DNA of 64,000 bases, from the NCBI GenBank assembly GCA_934309345.1, contig CAKRDD010000021.1, forward strand, positions 1 to 64,000, given 5' to 3'. The notes beneath the pieces are model-generated. The model was not told the DNA's origin. It searched no databases and saw only the letters and a list, made by a program, of their open reading frames with translations. Positions 15,343-24,086 of this stretch are shown here, piece by piece. The position numbers and the translations under genes are program-made. Numbering within the stretch: the stretch's first letter is position 1; every line of letters begins with the position of its first letter. This DNA comes from an uncultured Mediterraneibacter sp. (GTDB lineage Bacteria; Bacillota; Clostridia; Lachnospirales; Lachnospiraceae).

Positions 15343-15607
15343 TTATAACCTCCTGAATATCCTTATATGGCACACTTGTAAAAATATCTCTAAGTTCATC
15401 TGCCATATCCAATGCCATCGCAATCTTTGTTAAAGAAAGTAATGAAATCATCCCTGTCGTCTCAAATCTTTTAATCGAACCATAACTCACGCCACTCATA
15501 GATGCTAATTTTTCCTGTGAAATTGAACGTCTCTTTCTAATATTGCGCACTCTTTGCGCAAGCTTTTGATCTAGTTCTTCTGCTGTTTCCCATACTAACT
15601 GATGCAT
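15329..15607 (-). CDS. HipB-like antitoxin, XRE-family DNA-binding protein
   Basis: A 92-residue protein with a lambda-repressor-type helix-turn-helix: 'LAQRVRNIRKRRSISQEKLA' then 'SMSGVSYGSIKRFETTGM' (residues about 15-53). It precedes and overlaps the HipA-like kinase, as antitoxin genes do. Two copies of AGATAATATTTTATCT lie upstream, one inside its promoter, so it very probably represses its own operon. GAGGCGG gives the ribosome site for the ATG at 15607. Confidence 0.9.
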   Translation of the reverse strand: MHQLVWETAEELDQKLAQRVRNIRKRRSISQEKLASMSGVSYGSIKRFETTGMISLLSLTKIAMALDMADELRDIFTSVPYKDIQEVINETR

Positions 15608-15620
15608 TCATCCGCCTCAC

Positions 15621-15682
15621 TTTATAGATAATATTTTATCTGTTTTCAACTATTTTATGCGTTTTTAGATAATATTTTATCT
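15621..15682 (-). promoter_or_regulatory. hipBA promoter with twin operators
   Basis: On the minus strand TTGAAA (15644-15649), 17-base spacer, TATAAA (15621-15626). The 16-base near-palindrome AGATAATATTTTATCT occupies the spacer (15626-15641) and is repeated exactly at 15667-15682, 41 bases away, close to four helical turns. This is what a cooperatively autorepressed HipB operator would look like. Confidence 0.75.
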
Positions 15683-15725
15683 ATTCAAATCATATCACTT
15701 TTATCTTTTCATATCAACCAGGCTC

Positions 15726-15754
15726 TTGCAAAACATCTCCAAAACCTCTAAAAT
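15726..15754 (+). promoter_or_regulatory. Candidate promoter of the EFR1 gene
   Basis: TTGCAA (15726-15731), 17-base spacer, TAAAAT (15749-15754), 40 bases ahead of the start codon. Confidence 0.5.
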
Positions 15755-15793
15755 TATTGTATCTGCTAAAACATTGAATCAAGGAGAAAATTT

Positions 15794-16558
15794 ATGAGCA
15801 TATACGCAATTTACTTCAGTCCAACCGGTGGAACTGAAAAAATAGTTACATTTATAGCTGAACAATTTGGTGAATATCAGAGCATTGATTTATGCGAAAA
15901 AACTTCTGATCTAACAAATGATTTTTCCGAAGAAGATCTCTGTATCATCGGAGTTCCTTCCTTCGGTGGACGTGTTCCTGCCATTGCATTAGAGAGAATC
16001 AAAACCCTGAAGGGAAATAATGCAAATGCGATTCTAATCACAGTTTACGGAAACCGTGCTTATGAAGATACATTGATTGAACTTGAAGATACTCTGATTG
16101 AAAAGAATTTCGCCTGCCAGGCAGCTATTGCGGCTGTCGCAGAACATTCTATCATGCATCAGTTTGCAACCGGGAGACCCGATCAGAATGATCTTGCAGA
16201 ACTCTCTGACTTTGTACAGAAAATTAAGAAAAAAAATAATAACACCGTAAAATCTGAACTCTTGCCAGTACATGTTCCGGGCAACAGACCTTACCGCGAA
16301 TACGGTATAATTCCGCTTATCCCCGGTGCTTCACATACCTGTGGCTCCTGTGGACTTTGCGTTGCGAAGTGCCCGACAGGAGCTATTCCATCTGACAATC
16401 CTAAGCATACTGATAAGGACAAATGTATTTCCTGTATGCGCTGTATCAGTGTCTGTCCAAAACATGCCCGCAAGCTGAATCCAGTAATGCTGGCTGCCGC
16501 TTCTCAGAAGTTAAAAAAAGCTTGTTCCGGACGAAAGGAAAATGAACTGTTTTTATAA
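15794..16558 (+). CDS. EFR1-family ferredoxin with flavodoxin domain
   Basis: A 254-residue redox protein joining a flavodoxin-like domain (about 1-160; FMN loop 'YFSPTGGTEKI', later 'LCIIGVPSFGGRVPAIALER') to a two-cluster bacterial ferredoxin domain (about 175-230) with 'CGSCGLCVAKCPTGAIP' and 'CISCMRCISVCPKHARKL', each holding a CxxCxxCxxxCP pattern for a 4Fe-4S centre. It probably moves electrons between low-potential carriers in the cytoplasm; partner unknown. AAGGAG site six bases before the ATG. It is a single gene between hipBA and an AAA ATPase. Confidence 0.9.
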   Translation: MSIYAIYFSPTGGTEKIVTFIAEQFGEYQSIDLCEKTSDLTNDFSEEDLCIIGVPSFGGRVPAIALERIKTLKGNNANAILITVYGNRAYEDTLIELEDTLIEKNFACQAAIAAVAEHSIMHQFATGRPDQNDLAELSDFVQKIKKKNNNTVKSELLPVHVPGNRPYREYGIIPLIPGASHTCGSCGLCVAKCPTGAIPSDNPKHTDKDKCISCMRCISVCPKHARKLNPVMLAAASQKLKKACSGRKENELFL

Positions 16559-16572
16559 ATAAGACTATAAAA

Positions 16573-16616
16573 GACACCCGCTATTTCATCCTTCTCTAGA
16601 TAAAATAACGGGTGTC
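16573..16616 (-). terminator. Terminator of the AAA ATPase gene
   Basis: Stem GACACCCGCTATTT/AAATAACGGGTGTC (one mismatch) with TTTTATAG following on the minus strand. It may also stop the convergent EFR1 gene, but no T run follows on the plus side. Confidence 0.7.
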
Positions 16617-16630
16617 TCAAAGTTATTACA

Positions 16631-17998
16631 CTATACCACTACTTCTACCAGTGTCTTGTCACCAAATTGAATTTCTTTCAGCCCTGTCTGCTTATTCTTA
16701 TTGAAATTAAAACTCAGCAAATACCCTTTATCCAGATGATAATATTCCAGATACTCTGCCAGTTGTTCTTCGCCTCTCTTATTATACTCATTTCCATGCC
16801 AGATCTTCAGTTCGATCACATATTGCTTTCCTAGATAATCTACAACTATATCTGTTCGCGTCTGATCCCTTGTCTGTGCCTCAACATAATAATTTGTCAA
16901 TTTCTCAGATAAAAACAGATTATATAAACGTGTTTCAAAAATTCGGTTTGCTATCACAACCTGACCATTTTTCTCTTTTATAAATCCAAACATTGTTCCG
17001 ATATCGATTGCAAAATTATCCGGATTATAAGGATATGACTCTCCACGGAACAAAATTGCATACAACATCGCCCTTAGTTCCGGATAATCCGTAATCTTTT
17101 TTCGAAGGTCATCAAACAGCGGATTGGCTTCTCGCAATAATATTTTCACTGCATCAGATACACCTTGCTTTGTCCAATTCTCGCCGCATCGCTCATCTAT
17201 TAATTTGCAGATTTTTGACACCAGATATGGATATCCTGATGTATATTCAAAAATTGTTTTTGCGCACTCCCGGACAAGCATCACACACGAATGTTCATCA
17301 TTATATTCGTTTAGCATACCTTCGATTTCTTCCACCGTAAAACTCATATCCACCGGAAAGTCTGCTGCGATGTTCCATGGACTGTTCATCTGATGTTCGC
17401 GGTCTTCTCTGATTCTGTGCTTCAGATTCTTTATATCATAAACTCCAGCCAATATCACAGAATGAAATGTCGGTCTTGTGTTCCTCTTTAAGAATTTACT
17501 TCTGAGCATTCCGAGAAAATCTATAAACACTTTATAATTACTGGCTTGATCCACCTCATCTATGATCAGCACAACCGAAGCCATTGAGTTCTTGCAGATT
17601 TCAGAAAGTATACCAGATAAACTCATCATATCCTCTATCTTATTTTGCTCTATGCTTTCTCTAATAATCGCTTTCACTGCTTCATCTATTTGTGGAACTT
17701 CATCATATCGAATCGCATCATAAAGCAATTCACATATCGTCTTACAGAACTCTGCTTCTGTTTCAAATGCTGTTCCTCCAAGTCCTTCAAAGCTAATAAA
17801 GAATACTGTATATTGATCGGCGAGATATTTTACCAACAGATTCAATGTCGTGGTCTTTCCATACTGTCTTGCACGATTTATTACAAAATACTGTTTTTCA
17901 TCTACCAACTCTTTAATCTCTGCTAACTTGGAATCAATATTCACCATATAATGTTCGTCCGGATAGCAAACACCATTTACATTAAATTTTCTGCTCAT
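16631..17998 (-). CDS. AAA-family ATPase with C-terminal PD-(D/E)XK nuclease-like domain
   Basis: A 455-residue protein of a family common in gut anaerobes. N-terminal region 'FNVNGVCYPDEHYMVNIDSK' precedes a Walker A-like 'VINRARQYGKTTTLNLL' (about residue 45) and a Walker B 'SVVLIIDEVDQAS' (about 145). The C-terminal part (about 375-455) carries 'TRTDIVVDYLGKQYVIELKI', a D...ExK pattern of PD-(D/E)XK nucleases. Biological role is unsettled; such genes occur in many near-copies per genome. I start at the ATG at 17998 rather than the GTG three codons earlier, which lies in its ribosome site. Confidence 0.85.
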   Translation of the reverse strand: MSRKFNVNGVCYPDEHYMVNIDSKLAEIKELVDEKQYFVINRARQYGKTTTLNLLVKYLADQYTVFFISFEGLGGTAFETEAEFCKTICELLYDAIRYDEVPQIDEAVKAIIRESIEQNKIEDMMSLSGILSEICKNSMASVVLIIDEVDQASNYKVFIDFLGMLRSKFLKRNTRPTFHSVILAGVYDIKNLKHRIREDREHQMNSPWNIAADFPVDMSFTVEEIEGMLNEYNDEHSCVMLVRECAKTIFEYTSGYPYLVSKICKLIDERCGENWTKQGVSDAVKILLREANPLFDDLRKKITDYPELRAMLYAILFRGESYPYNPDNFAIDIGTMFGFIKEKNGQVVIANRIFETRLYNLFLSEKLTNYYVEAQTRDQTRTDIVVDYLGKQYVIELKIWHGNEYNKRGEEQLAEYLEYYHLDKGYLLSFNFNKNKQTGLKEIQFGDKTLVEVVV

Positions 17999-18051
17999 AA
18001 ATCTCACCTGCTTTCTTTACATATATGCCCATTCTTTATCTCTAGTATACA

Positions 18052-18094
18052 AAAAACGAATCTGAACAACAAGTGAAATGCACGTTTCAGATTC
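18052..18094 (-). terminator. Terminator of the TRIC-family gene
   Basis: Stem GAATCTGAA/TTCAGATTC with GTTTTTTG following on the minus strand, 16 bases after the stop codon. Confidence 0.7.
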
Positions 18095-18109
18095 CTTTTA
18101 TATTTCTTG

Positions 18110-18769
18110 TCAGATTTCTTCATCCTCAAGCTTCACGCACGGCAGATTCCATCTGTAGTGCGCTGCTCCGATACGGATCACAAGCACAACTACTGTTCCG
18201 ATCACAAGCGCCGGAATCTGTCCCCAGCTCCTATATGCCAGTACACAGCAGATTGCCCCCGCAATTGACGCACAGGCATACACATGCTTTACAAAAATAT
18301 ATGGTGGAACTCCTGCCATCACATCTCGGAGAAGTCCTCCTCCAACACCGGTCAGCACTCCAAGAAAACTTAAGAAAAACATATTATCATGATATCCTGC
18401 TGTCCATCCTGTAGATACTCCAACTGCTGTAAAGATTCCAAGTCCGACCGAATCCATCAGGAACATTAGTCCTGCATAGAGTGCCTGGTATTTGCTATGC
18501 ACCAGTCTCTTATTAATAGAAAGTAAGAGAAATGGCACTAATGCAGAAATCACTGCCACTTCTACATAAATCGGCTTCACAAATGCGCTCGGTGTTTTCC
18601 CCAAAATCACATCACGCATCATTCCGCCTCCTACCGCGGTCACCACACCAAGCACCAACACACCGAAAATGTCCATCTTTCGGCGGATACCAACCATGGC
18701 CCCCGAAATTGAAAATGCGATTGTTCCGATCAACTCGATGATCAAAACAATCAATGTCTGTAAATCCAT
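18110..18769 (-). CDS. TRIC/YadS-family membrane channel
   Basis: A 219-residue protein with seven hydrophobic helices arranged as two repeats of the UPF0126 domain: 'GTIAFSISGAMVGIRRKMDI' then 'AVGGGMMRDVILGKTPSAFV', and later 'SVGLGIFTAVGVSTGW' then 'GVGGGLLRDVMAGVPPYIF'. The two GGG..RDV motifs bend the pore helices of trimeric intracellular cation channels; bacterial homologues conduct K+ or have been linked to glycine transport. It is monocistronic. The GGGG ribosome site is modest. Confidence 0.92.
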   Translation of the reverse strand: MDLQTLIVLIIELIGTIAFSISGAMVGIRRKMDIFGVLVLGVVTAVGGGMMRDVILGKTPSAFVKPIYVEVAVISALVPFLLLSINKRLVHSKYQALYAGLMFLMDSVGLGIFTAVGVSTGWTAGYHDNMFFLSFLGVLTGVGGGLLRDVMAGVPPYIFVKHVYACASIAGAICCVLAYRSWGQIPALVIGTVVVLVIRIGAAHYRWNLPCVKLEDEEI

Positions 18770-19181
18770 ATTGTTTTTTCCCCATTTCTATACCGATATT
18801 TCGACTGATATCAGTAGTTTCTGTTTGAAATTTTATCATAAAGACTTTGCATTTTCAATAATGTTACACATGTTTTAATTTCTTTCTAATTTCGTCACTT
18901 TTCTTCTAAATAGATCTTCTATCCCATACATTTCCGCCATTTTCACAACAATTCTCTGAATATTCCTATTATCAAACCTTAATTTTTTCATTTATCTCCC
19001 TCTCTTCAACCTCCAAAACCTCAATTTTTCACCCTACAATTCTCCCTGCTTTTCCCTTCCCCTTGACACCGGGTGCTATAGTGTAACTGTAGCAAAGAAA
19101 AGTACACTTAACAAAACCTACTTATTATTTTGACAAGTTGAAGGCTGCTAAGCGAATTCAGTAATTTGGAGGAAAAGATAA

Positions 19182-19775
19182 ATGAATACTTTAAAAGCTG
19201 AAAAAAGAGACATGTCAATCAAAGCAAAAAAATTAAGACGCGAAGGATTCGTAACAGGAAACCTGTTTGGTCGTGAACTGGAAGATTCTATTCCACTGAA
19301 ATTTGATAAAGCTGAAATAGAAAAACTTCTGAAAGTTGAAAACAAAGGTGGCCAGGTTATGCTGGAAGTTGCCGGTAAGACTTATGACGCACTGATCAAG
19401 GAAGTTGATTACAATCCTTTGAAGGGGTATGTAGATGAAATAGATTTTCAGGCACTGGTAAGCAATGAGAAGGTTCACTCTGTAGCAGAGATTCACCTTG
19501 TAAACCTCGAGAAACTGTCTTCAGGAGTTCCGCAGCAGATGCTTCAGGAGATTTCCTTCAAGGCTCTTCCTGCCGCATTGGTAGAGAAAGTCGAAGTTGA
19601 TGTTGGACCTCTGAAAGTCGGAGACACAATTCGTGTTGCTGATCTTCCAATTGCCCAGGACAAAGATGTTGATCTTATGACAGATCTTGATGCAACAGTA
19701 GTTACTATCACAGAGGTACATGTAAAAGCTTCTGATCTTGCTTCTGATGAAGAGGAAGAAGAAGCTGCAGAATAA
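19182..19775 (+). CDS. rplY: 50S ribosomal protein L25, long Ctc form
   Basis: A 197-residue L25 with the C-terminal TL5/Ctc extension. The N-terminal 5S rRNA-binding domain spans about 1-90 ('RDMSIKAKKLRREGFVTGNL', 'VDYNPLKGYVDEIDFQAL'); the beta domain (about 95-180) contains 'GVPQQMLQEISFKALP' and 'VDVGPLKVGDTIRVADLPI', and an acidic tail ends the protein (EEEEEAAE). It binds 5S rRNA in the central protuberance of the large subunit; Ctc forms are often stress-induced. Strong GGAGG site. A clean terminator follows. Confidence 0.95.
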   Translation: MNTLKAEKRDMSIKAKKLRREGFVTGNLFGRELEDSIPLKFDKAEIEKLLKVENKGGQVMLEVAGKTYDALIKEVDYNPLKGYVDEIDFQALVSNEKVHSVAEIHLVNLEKLSSGVPQQMLQEISFKALPAALVEKVEVDVGPLKVGDTIRVADLPIAQDKDVDLMTDLDATVVTITEVHVKASDLASDEEEEEAAE

Positions 19776-19787
19776 CTTAACAAGCGA

Positions 19788-19830
19788 CAGGCGCAGAGCT
19801 TCATAATTGATTCTCTGCGCCTGTTTTTTT
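19788..19830. terminator. Bidirectional terminator after L25
   Basis: Perfect 11-base stem CAGGCGCAGAG/CTCTGCGCCTG followed by TTTTTTTG on the plus strand. It also separates the convergent MATE gene. Confidence 0.9.
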
Positions 19831-19840
19831 GACTTCACTT

Positions 19841-21217
19841 CTATACCGCTATCTTCCCCTGCTTCTTCCACTTCCGTGTCACATAGATATAATACGGAAT
19901 CAACGGAATCAATGCGGAAATCCACGCTGCCGGATCCGCCAGGCAAACTCCCGCAAAACTTGTTTTTCCTGCCACAAGAACTACAATTGCAGATCTCGCC
20001 GCAAGTTCAAACACTCCTCCGAGCATCGGCACAAGTCCATATCCAAGTCCTTGCAGGGTATTCCTATATAGGAAGATACTTCCCAGGAATGGATAACACC
20101 AGAACACCGTATGGAAATACAGCACAGATACTTCAATAACTTTCGTCTCTGATGGGCTGATAAAAAGGTATGTCAGATATTTACTAAAGAAAAATACCAG
20201 TATCATCGCAATTACGCTGTAAGCCAGAATCATAATCTGTGTACAGCGCACACCTTGTCGTACACGGTCTACTTTTCCAGCTCCCCAGTTCTGTCCCACA
20301 TAAGTTGCAATCGTTGCACCGAAAGCAACGAATACTGTGCAGATTACATTCTGAATCTTTGCTGCCGCAGAGAAACCAGCCATATAATCTTCCCCGTAAA
20401 CATTTACAGCACCTTGTACAATAATTGTTCCGATCGCTGTAATAGAAAACTGTAATGCCATCGGAACTCCAAGAGCCATCAGTTTCCCGCAAGCCGGAAG
20501 AGAAAATCTGAAATTCTCTTTTTTAAGATGCAGGATAGGGAACTTCTTCACGATATATATAAAGCAGAGTACTGCTGAGATTCCCTGTGCAATAACAGTC
20601 GCATAGGCACATCCTTCTACACCCATGCCGCCATAAATAATAAACGCCACATCAAGTCCTACGTTAATTACGGCTGAGATGATCAGAAAATATAATGGGG
20701 ATTTCGAATCACCCAACGCACGCAGAAATGCAGCCAGTGAATTATATGCTGCTGTCACGATCAGTCCTGCATAAATAATTCCCATATAGGCCTTTACATC
20801 CGGCATGATACTATCCTTATAATTCATCAGACGTAAGATTGGTTCGTTTGCAATTCCAAGTCCAATCGTCATAAGCACTGCCCAGCCAGCGGCGAGATAA
20901 ATAGACATTGCCACATAATGTCTCATCCGCTCGTATTCTTTTGCTCCAAACCACTGTGACACCAGAATAGCAAATCCGCTGCTCAGACCGTTCAGCCAGC
21001 CTGTCACAAAGAACATCAGCGAGCCTGTACTTCCAATCGCAGCCAGCGCTCTTACGCCAAGGAACTGTCCTGCTATAATTGAATCAGCAATATTGTAAAA
21101 CTGCTGAAAGATATTTCCTAAAAACATCGGTATCATAAACTGCATGATCAGGCGGGCCGGGCTTCCGGTCGTCATATCATGAATCGTTGTGTTTTTCATT
21201 GTTGCATTGTCACTCAT
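19841..21217 (-). CDS. MATE-family efflux transporter
   Basis: A 458-residue pump, the third intact MATE gene in the window. First half 'ARLIMQFMIPMFLGNIFQQF' and 'ADSIIAGQFLGVRALAAIGS', then 'SSGFAILVSQWFGAKEYERM'; second half 'ALGVPMALQFSITAIGTIIV' and 'FVAFGATIATYVGQNWGAGK'. About twelve helices. It belongs to a different MATE subgroup from the other two. Upstream, 50 bases away on the same strand, is an iron-dependent alcohol dehydrogenase; cotranscription is possible because I see no terminator between them. Substrate unknown. Confidence 0.94.
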   Translation of the reverse strand: MSDNATMKNTTIHDMTTGSPARLIMQFMIPMFLGNIFQQFYNIADSIIAGQFLGVRALAAIGSTGSLMFFVTGWLNGLSSGFAILVSQWFGAKEYERMRHYVAMSIYLAAGWAVLMTIGLGIANEPILRLMNYKDSIMPDVKAYMGIIYAGLIVTAAYNSLAAFLRALGDSKSPLYFLIISAVINVGLDVAFIIYGGMGVEGCAYATVIAQGISAVLCFIYIVKKFPILHLKKENFRFSLPACGKLMALGVPMALQFSITAIGTIIVQGAVNVYGEDYMAGFSAAAKIQNVICTVFVAFGATIATYVGQNWGAGKVDRVRQGVRCTQIMILAYSVIAMILVFFFSKYLTYLFISPSETKVIEVSVLYFHTVFWCYPFLGSIFLYRNTLQGLGYGLVPMLGGVFELAARSAIVVLVAGKTSFAGVCLADPAAWISALIPLIPYYIYVTRKWKKQGKIAV

Positions 21218-21267
21218 ACTGTCATTATTTCCTCCAATTCATTACAACCCTCACCGATTTCTATCGG

Positions 21268-22572
21268 TTATTCGTTCTTTTCTGTACTTTCAAGTCTCGC
21301 ACCTTCCATCATGGCAAGAACGAACTCTTTCATCTCCTGCGCATCCCAGATCTCCGGAACCGGATAAACCGGATTCGCCTCTTTCTGTGCCCATTTTACG
21401 ATCTGGTTCACATCTTTTTCCTGAATCATGTCCGGATATTTCGGAATTCCCAGTTTCTCCTTTAGTTCTTCCATCCACTGAAGAAATGTTTCTGCGCGGA
21501 TTTCAGACGAGATCATACCATCTGGTGTATCTACTTCCATCGCACAGATATCACACAGATCCGCAAGCTTGTCATACACAGAAGCTCCATAGGCACGCAT
21601 CACATGCGGAAGCAGAATCGCCATTACAAGCCCGTGAGGCACTCCATAGAGCCCGCTGAGCGCATGGCCGATCGCATGAACATAACCCACACTTCCTCTT
21701 GTAAATGCGCGGCCTGCGTGAAATGCTGCCTCCTGCATATCCTGTCTCGCCTGCAGATTTGTCCCATCTTCATATGCTGTCAGAAGACTTTCGTGAATCA
21801 ACCGTACTGCCTTACTGCACATCAGACGCTCAAAATCACTGTTATATGTATCATTCGTGTACGCTTCCACAGCATGACACAACGCATCCATTCCTGTCTG
21901 TGCTGTAACCTGTGGTGGCAATCCTACTGTGAGGCACGGATCAAGTACTGCGAAACGCGGCATTAGCTGCAAGTCATTGATGGAAGCCTTATGATGTGTC
22001 TGAACCTCTGTGATCACCGCCGCAATTGTTGCCTCAGACCCGCTGCCTGAAGTTGTCGGCACTGCGAAGATCACAGGAATCGGACGCAGTACACGGAAAA
22101 TCCCCTGCAAATCACGGACAGATTTCTTTGGTCGTGCAACTCTGGCTCCGATGCCTTTCGCACAGTCCATCACACTTCCACCCCCAAATGCAATCATACA
22201 ATCACACTTTTCTCCAAGAAATCTTCCTACTCCATTCTCAACTTCTTCATCCGTTGGGTTCTGGGAAATTCCATCAAAGATAACATATTCCAGCTTCTTC
22301 TCTTTCATCCCTTCCAGTAGTTCATCAAGAAGCCCCCTCGCACGGATCTTCGGTCCTGTTACGATCAATACCTTATGAAAGCCTCTGTCTCGAACCGCTT
22401 CCGGCAGCTTTCTCACCGCTCCGGGTCCACTGAGCACTTTCGGTGAACGCCACGGAAGAGCAGCCATTAAGAGCTTCGCTCCTGCCTGATATGCCCGGCA
22501 ATATTTTTTCATTAAGAATGATTTAATATTTGAATTCAGCTCAACAACTTTTCCCGACTCTCTCTTTTTCAT
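21268..22572 (-). CDS. Iron-containing alcohol dehydrogenase
   Basis: A 434-residue type III alcohol dehydrogenase. After an N-terminal extension, the Rossmann-like domain has 'SGPGAVRKLPEAVRDRG' and the cofactor motif 'CDMIAFGGGSVMDCAKGIGA' (about 130-150). Metal ligands are visible as 'DALCHAVEAYTN' and 'HAIGHALSGLYGVPHG'. Such enzymes interconvert aldehydes and alcohols with NAD(P)H in the cytoplasm. The early 40 residues are longer than in most relatives. CAGGTG serves as ribosome site. Substrate cannot be read from sequence. Confidence 0.92.
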   Translation of the reverse strand: MKKRESGKVVELNSNIKSFLMKKYCRAYQAGAKLLMAALPWRSPKVLSGPGAVRKLPEAVRDRGFHKVLIVTGPKIRARGLLDELLEGMKEKKLEYVIFDGISQNPTDEEVENGVGRFLGEKCDCMIAFGGGSVMDCAKGIGARVARPKKSVRDLQGIFRVLRPIPVIFAVPTTSGSGSEATIAAVITEVQTHHKASINDLQLMPRFAVLDPCLTVGLPPQVTAQTGMDALCHAVEAYTNDTYNSDFERLMCSKAVRLIHESLLTAYEDGTNLQARQDMQEAAFHAGRAFTRGSVGYVHAIGHALSGLYGVPHGLVMAILLPHVMRAYGASVYDKLADLCDICAMEVDTPDGMISSEIRAETFLQWMEELKEKLGIPKYPDMIQEKDVNQIVKWAQKEANPVYPVPEIWDAQEMKEFVLAMMEGARLESTEKNE

Positions 22573-22945
22573 CTCACACCTGCCATTTTTCTTTCATAAA
22601 TGTTTTTGTATGAACTTTCCTGATTTCCCCATTTAGTCCTGATTTACAACAATTACAAATAAATTACTGTGATTTGTATTTTGACACACTCCCGCTTTGA
22701 AATCAATCCATTCTTTCTATATTAAGGGGAATTTTTTTAATGTTCTTTTTTCACTTGTATATAATAATGCCTAAAAATCTGTCTGATTTTCCTTATTTTC
22801 TTTTTTTGTGAAAAATGCCAAATGATTTTCGATAAATTTTTCCATTATTTTTGCTATTTTTTTATTTTTTCTATACAAAATCCTAGCAATATCGCACAAA
22901 AAAGAGTATACTAAAGAAGTAGTATTATGAAAGAGAGGGCTTTTT
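22573..22945. other. AT-rich spacer between divergent genes, with candidate glgC promoter
   Basis: No gene is visible in this 373-base divergent spacer. On the plus strand TATACT (22907-22912) lies 17 bases after a poor TAGCAA box and is a plausible glgC -10; GAGAGGG serves as the glgC ribosome site. A 7-base inverted repeat TACAAAT-N11-ATTTGTA lies near 22654-22678 on the alcohol dehydrogenase side. Otherwise the stretch is T-rich without clear structure. Confidence 0.4.
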
Positions 22946-24085
22946 ATGAAACACGATAATATGTTGGCTATGATCTTAGCCGGAGGTCGAGGAACCCGCC
23001 TCCATGATTTGACAAAAAAAGTGGCTAAACCAGCCGTTTCATATGGCGGAAAATACCGCATTATTGATTTCCCACTTAGTAACTGCGCAAACAGCGGAAT
23101 TGACGTTGTAGGTGTTCTGACACAGTACGAATCCGTACTTCTGAACAGCTATGCAGCAGCTGGAAGAAGATGGGGTCTTGATGCAAAGGATAGTGGAGTT
23201 TATGTACTCCCACCGCGTGAGAAAGCTGATGCTAACCTCGACGTATACAGAGGAACTGCTGATGCTATTTCCCAGAATATTGACTTTATAGATACATACT
23301 CCCCAGACTATCTGCTGATCCTCTCTGGAGACCACATCTATAAGATGAATTATGACAAGATGCTTGAGTATCACAAGCAGAACAATGCAGATGCAACGAT
23401 TGCCGTTATCGAAGTTCCTATGAAGGAAGCAAGCCGTTTTGGTATTATGAATACAGACGAAACAGGACATATCGTTGAATTTGAAGAGAAACCAGAACAT
23501 CCAAAGAGCAACCTCGCTTCTATGGGTATTTATATCTTCAACTGGAAACTTCTTCGTAAGATGCTTCTCGCAGATATGAAGAATGCAGATTCCAGCCATG
23601 ATTTTGGTAAAGATATCATTCCTACTATGCTGAATGACGGAAAGAGTCTGTATGCATACAAGTTCAAAGGATATTGGAAAGATGTCGGAACAATCGATTC
23701 CCTCTGGGAAGCTAATATGGACCTTCTTGATAAGAACAACAAGCTTGATCTGAATGACCCAAGCTGGAAGATCTATACAGAAGATGCAACTGCACTTCCA
23801 CAGTATATCGGAGCAGATGCAACTGTAGAAAGAGCCTTCATCACACAGGGATGTGTCGTTGACGGTACAGTTAAGAATTCTGTTCTGTTCACCGGTGCGA
23901 AAGTTGCTGCCGGTGCAAAAGTCATTGATAGTGTCCTCATGCCGGGTGCTGAGGTTGCAGAAGGTGCCGTTGTAACACGTGCCCTTGTTGCCGATGGCAT
24001 TAAGATTGGAAAGAACGCTGTTGTCGGAGACGCAGCCAGCGAGAATATCGAGCTCGTTGCAAAACGAGTAAAGGGGGACGAATAA
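22946..24085 (+). CDS. glgC: Glucose-1-phosphate adenylyltransferase, catalytic subunit
   Basis: A 379-residue ADP-glucose pyrophosphorylase: ATP + glucose-1-P to ADP-glucose for glycogen synthesis. Nucleotide-binding start 'AMILAGGRGTRLHDLTKKVA', 'KPAVSYGGKYRIIDFPLSNC', catalytic 'LLILSGDHIYKMNYD', and 'FEEKPEHPKSNLASMGIYIF' with the sugar-phosphate lysine. The C-terminal third (about 290-379) is a left-handed beta-helix with hexapeptide repeats. It is followed after one base by glgD; together they form the Firmicute GlgC/GlgD hetero-oligomer. Confidence 0.97.
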   Translation: MKHDNMLAMILAGGRGTRLHDLTKKVAKPAVSYGGKYRIIDFPLSNCANSGIDVVGVLTQYESVLLNSYAAAGRRWGLDAKDSGVYVLPPREKADANLDVYRGTADAISQNIDFIDTYSPDYLLILSGDHIYKMNYDKMLEYHKQNNADATIAVIEVPMKEASRFGIMNTDETGHIVEFEEKPEHPKSNLASMGIYIFNWKLLRKMLLADMKNADSSHDFGKDIIPTMLNDGKSLYAYKFKGYWKDVGTIDSLWEANMDLLDKNNKLDLNDPSWKIYTEDATALPQYIGADATVERAFITQGCVVDGTVKNSVLFTGAKVAAGAKVIDSVLMPGAEVAEGAVVTRALVADGIKIGKNAVVGDAASENIELVAKRVKGDE

Positions 24086-24086
24086 G

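Noticed and set aside
19063..19082. TTGACA...TATAGT as the L25 promoter
   Set aside because: The two boxes are only 8 bases apart. TTGACA with a 16-18 base spacer meets no good -10, so the promoter could not be assigned.
19544..19804. Ser/Ala/Thr-rich ORF antisense to the L25 gene
   Set aside because: Its low-complexity composition is the mirror of the acidic tail of L25; it is a shadow frame.
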